From an uncultured Treponema sp. (lineage in GTDB: Bacteria > Spirochaetota > Spirochaetia > Treponematales > Treponemataceae): a DNA stretch of 40,386 nt. Shown here piece by piece: positions 1 through 7,535 of the stretch (positions are counted from its first letter, which is position 1; each line of letters starts with the position of its first letter). A program made the position numbers and the translations under genes. The stretch lies in contig CAMEET010000004.1 of assembly GCA_945915085.1 (NCBI GenBank), positions 1-40,386 on the forward strand. Direction: 5' to 3'. The notes beneath the pieces are model-generated. The model searched no databases. It saw nothing but the letters and a program-made list of their open reading frames with translations, and was not told the origin of the DNA.

Positions 1-472
1 TCATTTCTATAGAAGAAATTGTATATCCATGCGCAACTTCACCAACGACGGAAGGAACTAATTCCACATATTTTATATCTTTTAAATCTACAGAAATTTC
101 CACCTGATGATTTTTAAGTTTCACTTCAAAAGGGTCAAACTCCATAAGCTTTTCAGATAAAGAAATTTTTACAGGAATTATATAATCACCTTTTTCAGTA
201 ATGTCATCTAAATTGACAGTTGCTTCAAAATCTGACGGAACAACAGATTTAATATCAGAATCATTTCCGCGCACAACGACAGAAACTGTAGAAGGAACTT
301 TTCCAACATGCATAACAAGTCCGTTTTCCACAATTTTTAAAGGAACTACAATATTTCTTTTATCAATTACAGAAGTTTGATGAAAAATGTATAGAAAAAT
401 GGATACAATCAGACAGATGATTTTTGCAGGCCATTTGTCAAGCATTCGTTCAATTAATGATCTTTTGCTCAT
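1..472 (-). CDS. cdaR: YbbR-domain protein CdaR, N-terminal part (truncated by window edge)
   Basis: I read this frame by hand: it starts MSKRSLIERMLDKWPAKI and runs about 157 codons off the left edge without a stop. Residues about 17-30 form one transmembrane segment; the rest is the repeated beta-rich pattern of YbbR domains (segments such as VPLKIVENGL and VPSTVSVVVRG). In the family, YbbR/CdaR proteins are membrane-anchored and modulate the diadenylate cyclase CdaA. The start codon lies inside the 3' end of cdaA, overlapping by 23 nt (450-472), which indicates translational coupling and one transcript. Identity as CdaR rests on the domain pattern and on the adjacent cdaA. The C-terminal part is not visible. 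Confidence 0.85.
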   Translation of the reverse strand, partial: MSKRSLIERMLDKWPAKIICLIVSIFLYIFHQTSVIDKRNIVVPLKIVENGLVMHVGKVPSTVSVVVRGNDSDIKSVVPSDFEATVNLDDITEKGDYIIPVKISLSEKLMEFDPFEVKLKNHQVEISVDLKDIKYVELVPSVVGEVAHGYTISSIEM

Positions 473-1265
473 CTACTGTATCCTCCAAAACTTTTTCTTC
501 AGAAGTAATTTCCAAAACTCTTTCAAGAATTTTTCTAACTTCAGTAAGTGACAAATCGTAATTCAACTTTGCATCATAAGCAAGACTTAATGCACCAGTT
601 TCTTCCGAAACAACAAGAACAACTGCATCTGAAACTTCTGAAAGCCCAAGTGCAGCTCTGTGACGTGTTCCAAAAGTTTTTTTGATAGTATAATTTTCAC
701 TTGTAGGCAAAAAACAGCCGGCTGCAATCAATTTACCGCCTTTTATAAAACAAGCACCATCATGCAAAGATGTATCTTTTCCAAAAATAGTCATAAGAAG
801 ACTTGACGAAAGATCTGCATTCAATCTTGTTCCAGTCTGAATGTAATTTTCAAGCTGAGTATTCCGCATAAATACAGCAAGCATTCCTCGCCGTTGCTTT
901 GAAAGCATATCAGCTGCAATCAAAACTGCATCAACATAAGTGTGCTTTGATCTGTTTCCAAAAGCAAACCATCCGTTCTGCCCTATTCTTATGAATAACT
1001 TTCTGATTTCAGGTTGAAAAATCAGGGCAAAAGCAATTACAAGTCCTGGTGCAATTAAATTCAAAAGCCAAAGTAATGTTGTTAAATCCAAAAGAATTGC
1101 AACACCAAAGGCAATTGCAACAATAACCAGAGCTTTGAACATCTGCACGCCATTCGTTTTTGAGATAAAATCATAAGCTTTATACAGAATAAATGTCATG
1201 ATTGCAATGTCCAAAACAGGACGGATAAAATCATAAATATGAATAAGCCTGTCAAAACCAACCAT
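450..1265 (-). CDS. cdaA: Diadenylate cyclase CdaA (c-di-AMP synthase)
   Basis: 271 residues, the usual CdaA length. Three N-terminal transmembrane helices (about 14-32, 42-60 and 63-85) precede a DAC/DisA_N domain. The catalytic DGA motif is at 169-171 (SLHDGACF) and the RHR motif at 201-203 (GTRHRAALGLSE), both intact. The enzyme condenses two ATP into c-di-AMP at the cytoplasmic membrane; c-di-AMP controls potassium and osmolyte transport and wall homeostasis in the organisms where it is studied. The following gene, cdaR, overlaps the 3' end. No Shine-Dalgarno sequence is seen before the ATG; instead the AT-rich string TATTATAATCT abuts it, like the leaderless-type starts elsewhere in the window. 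The flgE operon terminator lies just upstream. Confidence 0.95.
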   Translation of the reverse strand: MVGFDRLIHIYDFIRPVLDIAIMTFILYKAYDFISKTNGVQMFKALVIVAIAFGVAILLDLTTLLWLLNLIAPGLVIAFALIFQPEIRKLFIRIGQNGWFAFGNRSKHTYVDAVLIAADMLSKQRRGMLAVFMRNTQLENYIQTGTRLNADLSSSLLMTIFGKDTSLHDGACFIKGGKLIAAGCFLPTSENYTIKKTFGTRHRAALGLSEVSDAVVLVVSEETGALSLAYDAKLNYDLSLTEVRKILERVLEITSEEKVLEDTVDEQKIIN

Positions 1266-1355
1266 AGATTATAATATTACACTATTTCAAAAGATTTATC
1301 ACGTAATTTTTTCAAAATTCTTCTATATTATTGAAAATTATTAAAAACCCATCAT

Positions 1356-1394
1356 AAAAAAAACACCACAAAGCTGATGGATTGCTTTGTGGTG
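1356..1394 (-). terminator. Rho-independent terminator of the flbB-flgE operon
   Basis: A perfect 10-bp stem, CACCACAAAG (1364-1373) and CTTTGTGGTG (1385-1394), with an 11-nt loop. Read on the minus strand it is followed by eight U. It lies about 100 bp beyond the flgE stop and before cdaA, so flagellar transcription ends here instead of running on into motA/motB as in Borrelia. Confidence 0.9.
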
Positions 1395-1495
1395 AAAAAA
1401 AATTATTGAGGGGTTTTAAGTAAAGTGATAAACACTTTCTTATAAATGATTTACTAAAGCGGTTTGTTTATTCACGCACCGCCATTAATACCAAA

Positions 1496-2887
1496 TTAAC
1501 GTTTCAGACTTAAAACTGTTTCAAGCAGAGTATCTGCAGTAGTAATAGTTTTAGCATTTGACTGGAAACCGCGCTGTGTTACAATCATGTCTGTCATCTG
1601 TTCTGACAAATCAACGTTTGACATTTCCAAAGCACCAGCCATCAAAGAACCTTTTCCAGCAACACCAGATTCTCCAATTCTTGCCATGCCTGAGTTGTTT
1701 GATTCAACATAAGTATTGTCACCAGCTTTTTCAAGACCTCTATCGTTTGCAAATGTAGCCATTGCAATCTGACCGATTGTGCGGTTTGTTCCGTTTGAAT
1801 AAACTCCAGTAATAATTCCGCTTGAATCGATTTTGAAATTATCAAGATAGCCCATTGTATATCCATCCTGATAAAAAGCTTTTGTAGTAGACTTTGAAGC
1901 CGACTGCGTAATTGTATCTTTAAATGAACCGATTGTTCCAAGATTTATATTCAAAGTCTGACGATAAGGATTTCCCTGTTCATCAACATTTGAATCTGCT
2001 ACTGCAAAAGAAGTTTGAAGCACAATCTGACCTTCAGGATTTGTAACGTTTCCTGCAGTATCAGTAACTGACTGCAAAGCACCATAATTATCAAAATTCA
2101 CAAGGAAAGTATTTCCAACACCATCTGTAGTACCAAGACCTACTCTTGTCTGTGTATAATCAGCATTGTCCTGATCAATTACAACTGTTGCTTCCCACTG
2201 ATTTGGATTTCCAACAACACGGCGGAAAGACACAGAAAGCATATGTTCATTACCAAAACTATCATAAATCTTCTGTTCAGTTCCCCAAGTACCTTTGAAA
2301 ATATCATCAGCACTTGCTCCTTCAAGAATTTCAGGAGTATTTTTATTCAAGTTGCACGCAAAATTAACATTTGTTGTTTCTTTTGCAGGGTCTTTTGAAC
2401 CAACAGGAATAATTAAGTCTTCTGGAGTTGCGGCCGTAGTCACAAGCATCTGCCCATTTATTTCTTCAGCCATCCAACCTTGAACACGCATACCATTTGC
2501 AGGATTAACAAGTGTGCCATCCATATCAAGACCAAAAGCACCGTTTCTTGTATAGAAAGTTTCTTCACCATTTTTCATCACAAAAAAACCGTTTCCCTGA
2601 ATAGCAAGGTCAGTTGAAATTCCTGTAGACTGAAGATTTCCCTGTGTGAATACGTTATCAATTGAAGCAACTGTCATTCCAAGACCAACTTCTTTTGGGT
2701 TAACACCGCCAAGTTCATCAGTTGGTTTTGCAGCACCGCTTAACTGCTGACTAATCATATCCTGAAAATTAACACGTCCACGTTTAAAACCGTTTGTATT
2801 AACATTCGAAATGTTATTTCCTATTACATCCATTCTTGTCTGGTGATTCTGCAATCCAGAAACTCCAGAATAAAGTGATCTCATCAT
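1496..2887 (-). CDS. flgE: Flagellar hook protein FlgE
   Basis: 463 residues counted from the ATG at 2887 ([20 protein letters not shown]). This start has GAGG about 9 nt upstream; an in-frame TTG at 2908 would add seven residues but is less likely. The N-terminal flagellar rod/hook motif ([22 protein letters not shown]) and C-terminal Flg_bbr motif ([20 protein letters not shown]) are present. With this start Lys165 (VGSK) and Cys178 (NFACNL) fall exactly at the positions that form the lysinoalanine cross-link between hook subunits in Treponema denticola, which supports the start and implies a covalently cross-linked hook. It is the last gene of the flbB-fliK-flgD-flgE operon; a repeat (2921-2979) lies between it and flgD. 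Confidence 0.97.
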   Translation of the reverse strand: MMRSLYSGVSGLQNHQTRMDVIGNNISNVNTNGFKRGRVNFQDMISQQLSGAAKPTDELGGVNPKEVGLGMTVASIDNVFTQGNLQSTGISTDLAIQGNGFFVMKNGEETFYTRNGAFGLDMDGTLVNPANGMRVQGWMAEEINGQMLVTTAATPEDLIIPVGSKDPAKETTNVNFACNLNKNTPEILEGASADDIFKGTWGTEQKIYDSFGNEHMLSVSFRRVVGNPNQWEATVVIDQDNADYTQTRVGLGTTDGVGNTFLVNFDNYGALQSVTDTAGNVTNPEGQIVLQTSFAVADSNVDEQGNPYRQTLNINLGTIGSFKDTITQSASKSTTKAFYQDGYTMGYLDNFKIDSSGIITGVYSNGTNRTIGQIAMATFANDRGLEKAGDNTYVESNNSGMARIGESGVAGKGSLMAGALEMSNVDLSEQMTDMIVTQRGFQSNAKTITTADTLLETVLSLKR

Positions 2888-2920
2888 ATATTCAGCCCTC
2901 TTTTTCAAAAATACGTCTGA

Positions 2921-2979
2921 TTAAGGCACGCTATCGCACATGCTCTTGACTCAGCCGCTTTTAAGGTTTGAAATAAACC
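2921..2979 (+). repeat. Dispersed intergenic repeat, copy A (flgD-flgE spacer)
   Basis: The core TTAAGGCACGCTATCGC (2921-2937) is followed by TTGACTCAGCCG (2945-2956) and by a hairpin AGGTTT-GAAAT-AAACCT (about 2963-2979). Related cores occur at 7393-7409 (same strand) and 9648-9664 (opposite strand). It fills almost the whole 103-bp gap inside a flagellar operon. Confidence 0.7.
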
Positions 2980-2990
2980 TTTTATAAAAA

Positions 2991-3437
2991 TTAGTTAGCG
3001 TAAATTGCTGCTATTTTATCCATCGAATAATACATACCGTTTACAAGAATTTGAGGATTGTCCCCACGTGTAGCACCTTCAACAATTCCTGTTGTGGTTG
3101 TATCTCCTATATTAAGTTCAACAGTTTTTCCAAGAGTCGAAGCTGCTTCTGAACTGTTGATTAATGTTGCCATTTTACTGAAAGCAGTGCTCATATTAGT
3201 CATCTGTTCCAATGAACTGAATTGAGCCATCTGTGAAATAAATTGAGTATCTTCCATCGGGTTTGTAGGATCCTGATTTGAAAGCTGTGTAATCAAAAGT
3301 TTAAGAAAATCATCCTTTCCCAATTCGCTGGAAGTCTTTTTACCTTCGCGCACAAGTGTTTTGTTATAACTGTTCACCTGGTTTTCAACCATAGTTTTTT
3401 CGCTTGTGCTCATCTGTGTGTTTAGTAGTTCCATCAT
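2991..3437 (-). CDS. flgD: Flagellar hook assembly (hook cap) protein FlgD
   Basis: 148 residues. The FlgD N-terminal signature is clear: [19 protein letters not shown] at about 39-57, then [19 protein letters not shown]. The C-terminal half is short and lacks the full FlgD Ig/Tudor module of enterobacteria, as I would expect for a spirochaete FlgD. FlgD caps the growing hook and promotes FlgE assembly. An AAGAGG sequence precedes two tandem ATGs (3437 and 3434); either may be used. It sits between fliK and flgE, the usual order. Confidence 0.95.
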   Translation of the reverse strand: MMELLNTQMSTSEKTMVENQVNSYNKTLVREGKKTSSELGKDDFLKLLITQLSNQDPTNPMEDTQFISQMAQFSSLEQMTNMSTAFSKMATLINSSEAASTLGKTVELNIGDTTTTGIVEGATRGDNPQILVNGMYYSMDKIAAIYAN

Positions 3438-3563
3438 CTACCTCTTACATAAATATAGCATTGCTTTTTTTATCACCGCAAAACTCCATTTTTTGAAGTT
3501 TCGGCAAGTGATATTTAATTGCTTTTTTGATTGTTTTTTTACAATCATTTTTATATCGTCAGA

Positions 3564-5177
3564 TTATGCAACGATGTTTACAGAATAATTTGAATATTTT
3601 TCAATTTCTTTATTCATTCCTTCGTCATCAAAAGCAGCTCCAGACGATTCATGTGCATTTGAATACATCCTTTTTGCAATCAATCCAGTTCCATCATTCT
3701 GTTCAAAACCAGAATTACTGCCAGACTGAGAACCTGAGTTATTGTATGCAACATCAAAATTTGCACCGTCAAAACCATTTTTGATAAAAGCTTCCCTCAT
3801 TGTTTCCGCATTATCTTTGAAAACCTGCAAAGCTTCTTTCGACGAAACAATAATCTGTCCGGAAATATTTTTTCCATCAAGCGAAAGATGAATTTTTACA
3901 TTTCCTAAATCATCAGGATGCAAAATAAGATTAATCTGTCCCTGGTCATTATCTTTCAGAATAATATTTCCAGCTTTTACAAATTCAGAAATATTACTTT
4001 GAATCTGATTGTTCAGCATCGACTGAAAATTTGAACCATTTGCTCCAGCTGCCTGATTATTTAAAGAAAGCACATCTGCACTCGCAGCCTGATTCATTTC
4101 CATATTTATAAAATTAGTTCCGTCACTTGAAACCTGCACATCTGAAATCTTCAAACCATTCTGACTGTTTTTTCCGTTTTCCGCTTGCAAAAGGGCATTC
4201 TGCTTTTCATTTTCAGAACGCAAATCCTGCACAGTGATTTTTGCATTTTTAACATCATTTTTTTGAAGCACTGCACTTTCCAAAGAATCATCACCTGACA
4301 GACGGTTGTTCAGTAAATCAGAAAAATCAGTTGCATCATTTTCATTCAAAGATTCAAGCTTTATCCGATTTTTTTCAGAATTATCCTGCTTTTTAACATT
4401 CAAAAGTTCCTTTACACTGGCATCAGAAAGATTTTTTCCGTCCTGCAGACTTTTTTCAGCAAGGTTATTCTGATTTTGAGAATCTACACCCAAAATCAAA
4501 CCATTTTTATTATTCTTTGAGTTTCTAGAATTTTTCAGATTTTGAACACTGACATCATTTTGTGCAGCAGAATCTTTTGCCTCATCAGTTTTTCCACCAT
4601 TTTGAACATTTTTCCCTGCTAATGAATGCAAAACATTATGTGCAAAAACCGAATTTTCACATTCTCCAATCTGATTCATTTTATTAAAATCAAGAGAACT
4701 GCGTGAACTTTTCTTAGAATCTTTTTCAGATTTTTTTTCATTCTCAGAAACCTTTTTTTCATCACCACTCAAAGAATGACTTTTTTCTGTTTCAGATTTT
4801 TTTTCAGTTTCTGTTTTATATTCTGTTTTAGACTCAGTTTTATTTTCCACATTTTGCGGTTCCTCAAGTTTTTCAGAATCAGCATTTTTTTGAAATTCAC
4901 TTTCACTGTCAATTCTGCTCACATCTTTGGCAGAAACAGAATCCGCAATTTCAGTTTGTGTTTCACTCACATCAAAACCAGCAGATTTTTGAGAAAAGTT
5001 TTCCTGCCTGTGAGAATTGAGCATATCCAAAAAAGAAGATTTTTTTGAATCAAAAGAAATATCAGAAAGAGAAAACTGATTTGTCTGATTTTCAACTAAA
5101 TTTACAGAAAGATTTTGAGAATCTAAAAATAAATTTGTAATTGTCTGATACGACACCTGGCAAATCTCCCTAAACAT
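3564..5177 (-). CDS. fliK: Flagellar hook-length control protein FliK (Tap1-like)
   Basis: 537 residues from the ATG at 5177. The first ~390 residues are low-complexity and rich in Ser, Lys, Glu, Asn and Asp. The conserved Flg_hook domain is C-terminal: QGQINLILHPDDLGNVKIHL followed by a region containing SGQIIVSSKEALQVFKDN. This layout is typical of FliK, a secreted ruler that switches export from hook to filament substrates; the Treponema homologue is also called Tap1. The start is uncertain: a GTG at 5156 has AGGGAG nine nt upstream, whereas the ATG at 5177 has no clear ribosome site. It lies between flbB and flgD. Confidence 0.9.
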   Translation of the reverse strand: MFREICQVSYQTITNLFLDSQNLSVNLVENQTNQFSLSDISFDSKKSSFLDMLNSHRQENFSQKSAGFDVSETQTEIADSVSAKDVSRIDSESEFQKNADSEKLEEPQNVENKTESKTEYKTETEKKSETEKSHSLSGDEKKVSENEKKSEKDSKKSSRSSLDFNKMNQIGECENSVFAHNVLHSLAGKNVQNGGKTDEAKDSAAQNDVSVQNLKNSRNSKNNKNGLILGVDSQNQNNLAEKSLQDGKNLSDASVKELLNVKKQDNSEKNRIKLESLNENDATDFSDLLNNRLSGDDSLESAVLQKNDVKNAKITVQDLRSENEKQNALLQAENGKNSQNGLKISDVQVSSDGTNFINMEMNQAASADVLSLNNQAAGANGSNFQSMLNNQIQSNISEFVKAGNIILKDNDQGQINLILHPDDLGNVKIHLSLDGKNISGQIIVSSKEALQVFKDNAETMREAFIKNGFDGANFDVAYNNSGSQSGSNSGFEQNDGTGLIAKRMYSNAHESSGAAFDDEGMNKEIEKYSNYSVNIVA

Positions 5178-5205
5178 TGCGTCAGATTTGCCAATCTAAA
5201 AAAAA

Positions 5206-5835
5206 CTATTCTAAAGCCTCTGGTTTACTAATCATCTTGCGCTGAATAAGTGCAGCCCGCTCAGATTTCATCAAAGACAACCAATACGACCCCATAGAAG
5301 ACGAACCGTTTGCAGCAGCAATTTCTTCAACTTTGCGCAGTACATCAATCACAGTCTGATCATCCATCGCTTCCAAAATTGCAACAGCAGCTTCAGGTCT
5401 CATGCCATTTAGATTATTAGCAATCTGTTCAACATTTATATTCTTATCATCGTATTTTTTTACCGTTTGGTTAAATGTTTTTTCACGTTCTTCCTGATTT
5501 TTTTCACGCTCAGAAAGTTCTTTCGCCACCTGCTCATTTTTCATTTCCATAGCCTGAATATCAGCTTCGCGCTTATCGAGTTCTTCCTGTAAAATCGAAA
5601 GAGCTTCACGCTGCTTAAAAAGCCGGTCCTCATCCAGATTTGCAGTTAATAAATCAGATTGAGTATATGTTTGCGAAGTTTGAGGAGATTTTTTTAAGAT
5701 TTTATAAACAGGGGCAAAAACAGACTTAACATGAACAACACCAAGATAGTCAAACCAAAGAAGCCCGCCCACAATTAAAATCAAAATTACAATAATGAGA
5801 AGAAAAGATTTTCCAAAACTTTGTTTAAACGACAT
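5206..5835 (-). CDS. flbB: Flagellar collar protein FlbB (MotE/MgtE-N-like)
   Basis: 209 residues: one N-terminal transmembrane helix (about 11-27), a charged coiled coil (about 70-130, EELDKREADIQAMEMKNEQV) and a C-terminal helical MgtE_N/MotE-like domain (GMRPEAAVAILEAMDD). Size, layout and position directly before fliK-flgD-flgE match FlbB (BB0286 of Borrelia), a periplasmic component of the spirochaete motor collar needed for collar assembly and stator placement. In Borrelia it follows fliJ; here fliJ is about 25.8 kb away. The ATG has no Shine-Dalgarno sequence and lies 7 nt after a TAAAAT hexamer. Confidence 0.85.
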   Translation of the reverse strand: MSFKQSFGKSFLLIIVILILIVGGLLWFDYLGVVHVKSVFAPVYKILKKSPQTSQTYTQSDLLTANLDEDRLFKQREALSILQEELDKREADIQAMEMKNEQVAKELSEREKNQEEREKTFNQTVKKYDDKNINVEQIANNLNGMRPEAAVAILEAMDDQTVIDVLRKVEEIAAANGSSSMGSYWLSLMKSERAALIQRKMISKPEALE

Positions 5836-5842
5836 TTCAAAT

Positions 5843-5871
5843 ATTTTAACTTAAAAATAACTTTTTTGCAA
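5843..5871 (-). promoter_or_regulatory. Sigma70-type promoter of the flbB operon, ending next to the ATG
   Basis: On the minus strand TTGCAA (5871-5866), a 17-nt spacer and TAAAAT (5848-5843). Only seven nt separate the -10 from the flbB ATG, so transcription would begin at or beside the start codon. Confidence 0.55.
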
Positions 5872-5925
5872 TTAAAACAGAGGCATCACTAAAATTTTTG
5901 TAATTATTTGGGCACAAAATCAAAT

Positions 5926-6013
5926 ACCAAGGCGCCTTCCGCCATTCCCTAACGGTCAGTCCTACGGACAAGTCCTTCGGACTAGCACTTCGTGCTATGG
6001 CTCCACGCTTGGT
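5926..6013. repeat. String of three micro-hairpins in an outer inverted repeat
   Basis: Three hairpins follow one another: GTCC-TAC-GGAC (5959-5969), AGTCC-TTC-GGACT (5971-5983) and TAGCAC-TTC-GTGCTA (5983-5997). Outer arms ACCAAGGCG (5926-5934) and CGCTTGGT (6006-6013) pair with one bulge. The element fills the spacer between the hexokinase 3' end and flbB. No open reading frame was recognised in it. Confidence 0.75.
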
Positions 6014-6061
6014 GCCGCTTTCACACCACCAAACGTTCAGACACCTTTTATTCAGATTTTT

Positions 6062-7351
6062 CTATTCTATTAAACCTGCAATTGCAGCACCCAAAGTAAT
6101 ATCATTATCACAAGAAACAATATTCCAGTTTATGCCCATCTGATTTGTCAAAATTTCATCAAGATAAGCATTCACTCTTTCTTTAACTTTATAAGTTTTA
6201 AAGAATGTAGTTCCATCACAAAGAATGCAGATTGGTTTTGAAGCATTTTTTCCTTCGCCAGTCTGGATTGCACAAGCACAAAGAATAGCAGCAGAATATC
6301 TTGCAGAACGTTCAACAATTGCATTTAAAATCTGGAACATTTTGTCAGTATCTTCTTCAGTTGCAATATCACAGGCAATTTTTCCCAAATCACAATTTTT
6401 GTCATAAGGAGAGTGAAGAAATTTATCCATTTGAATTAAAGTTAAAACAGGAAGTTTCAAAATTTCTTCACAAGTTTTTGGAGTGAAAATTTCTTCTTTT
6501 GCAGCCGCCTGCAATGCAAACCATGAAACCGGTCCCAAATATGCACCGGAACAAAGTTTTTCAAGCCAGAAAACACCAGGTTTTACAGTAGTTTTATCAA
6601 ATTCAACATCAAAATCAGAGCGATTTACACTCAAAAATTTTCCGCTTTCACAAACAACAATCTGTTTATTAATTTCGCAACATTTACAATCTGGCTGAAG
6701 ATAAGCTGCATTCATTCCAGTTCCCAAAATAAATCCAATGAATGATGAATATCTGTCACCTTCTGTAGCGCAGGCAGCACCTGCTAAAAGAGCGGCAACT
6801 GTGTCATTGAGCATAGAAATGCGTTTGATTGAATTCCAGCCATGCTGTTCCAAAACTTCTTTCAAACATTTTCCAATTTCACAACCAACAACTTCTGGTG
6901 CTTTTACTTCCTTTGAAAAACCAAGAAGAACGCCGTCTCCATTTTCTTTTATTTCCATAGGATAAGAAAAACAAAAACCAATTCTATCAGATTTATTTTT
7001 CAAGTGTTCAAGATTTGCGGCAAACTGTTCAAAAAATTCTTTTCGTGAAAGTTCTCTTTCAACTCCAGGCATTTTTGTTTTTTCCATATCAGAAATAGAA
7101 GGATTGCCGTTTTCATCAAAAGTAACAAGACAAGAGCGGAAATTTGTTCCGCCTGCATCTATCACAATTACAGATTTAGATTTTGCCATAGCTGAAGGCG
7201 GATTACAAAATGTCCTAATCATATCCTGATCAGATTTTTCTTTTTTTAATCCTTTTTTCATATCATCTAAAATTGCCTGAGCTACAGTCAATACATCAAC
7301 ATGATTCACAAAATTATGGCGTGCCAAAAATGAACTAACTTGACTATTCAT
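6062..7351 (-). CDS. Hexokinase, eukaryote-type
   Basis: 429 residues. The phosphate-1 motif DAGGTNFR is at 65-72, the sugar-binding/catalytic Asp is in LNDTVAAL (D183), and GFILGTGMNAAY (about 206-217) and the C-terminal adenosine segment (CILCDGTTFF, then DITLGAAIAGL) are present. This is the hexokinase family known from eukaryotes and treponemes, not the short bacterial ROK glucokinase. It phosphorylates hexoses entering glycolysis and suits the sugar-uptake cluster at 9674-15699. AGGA lies seven nt before the ATG at 7351. It appears monocistronic, divergent from the helicase gene. Confidence 0.93.
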   Translation of the reverse strand: MNSQVSSFLARHNFVNHVDVLTVAQAILDDMKKGLKKEKSDQDMIRTFCNPPSAMAKSKSVIVIDAGGTNFRSCLVTFDENGNPSISDMEKTKMPGVERELSRKEFFEQFAANLEHLKNKSDRIGFCFSYPMEIKENGDGVLLGFSKEVKAPEVVGCEIGKCLKEVLEQHGWNSIKRISMLNDTVAALLAGAACATEGDRYSSFIGFILGTGMNAAYLQPDCKCCEINKQIVVCESGKFLSVNRSDFDVEFDKTTVKPGVFWLEKLCSGAYLGPVSWFALQAAAKEEIFTPKTCEEILKLPVLTLIQMDKFLHSPYDKNCDLGKIACDIATEEDTDKMFQILNAIVERSARYSAAILCACAIQTGEGKNASKPICILCDGTTFFKTYKVKERVNAYLDEILTNQMGINWNIVSCDNDITLGAAIAGLIE

Positions 7352-7365
7352 ATCAAAATCCTAAA

Positions 7366-7396
7366 ATTATATAATATTAAAAATACGATCGGTCAA
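7366..7396 (-). promoter_or_regulatory. Putative hexokinase promoter
   Basis: On the minus strand TTGACC (7396-7391) and TATAAT (7371-7366) with a 19-nt spacer; a poorer TATATA gives 17 nt. The -35 overlaps dispersed repeat copy B. The spacing makes this a moderate call. Confidence 0.4.
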
Positions 7397-7452
7397 GGCA
7401 CGCTAACGCTTAAAGCCTTGACTTCGCCGTTTTGAGGGGTTGTACTACCCCT
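7391..7452 (+). repeat. Dispersed intergenic repeat, copy B, with two hairpins
   Basis: The core TCAAGGCACGCTAACGC (7393-7409) is followed by TTGACTTCGCCG (7418-7429), as in copy A. It forms a stem GTCAAGGC/GCCTTGAC (7392-7399 and 7415-7422) and a second stem AGGGGT/ACCCCT (7435-7440 and 7447-7452). It lies in the divergent hexokinase-helicase spacer. Confidence 0.7.
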
Positions 7453-7500
7453 TCAATAAGAGAAATCCCTTATCACTTTATATTTTTATTATACACCTAA

Positions 7501-7529
7501 TTGAAGATAATTTCAAATAAAGGTAATAT
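7501..7529 (+). promoter_or_regulatory. Promoter of the Rep/UvrD helicase gene, leaderless type
   Basis: TTGAAG (7501-7506), a 17-nt spacer and TAATAT (7524-7529), then exactly six nt to the ATG at 7536. There is no well-placed Shine-Dalgarno sequence, so the mRNA probably starts at the ATG. Confidence 0.55.
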
Positions 7530-7535
7530 ATTTTT

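Noticed and set aside
1266..1495. Search for flbD or motA after flgE, as in Borrelia
   Set aside because: No open frame of suitable length or motif is present; the spacer holds only the terminator, a small AAAGTG/CACTTT hairpin and repeat-like sequence.
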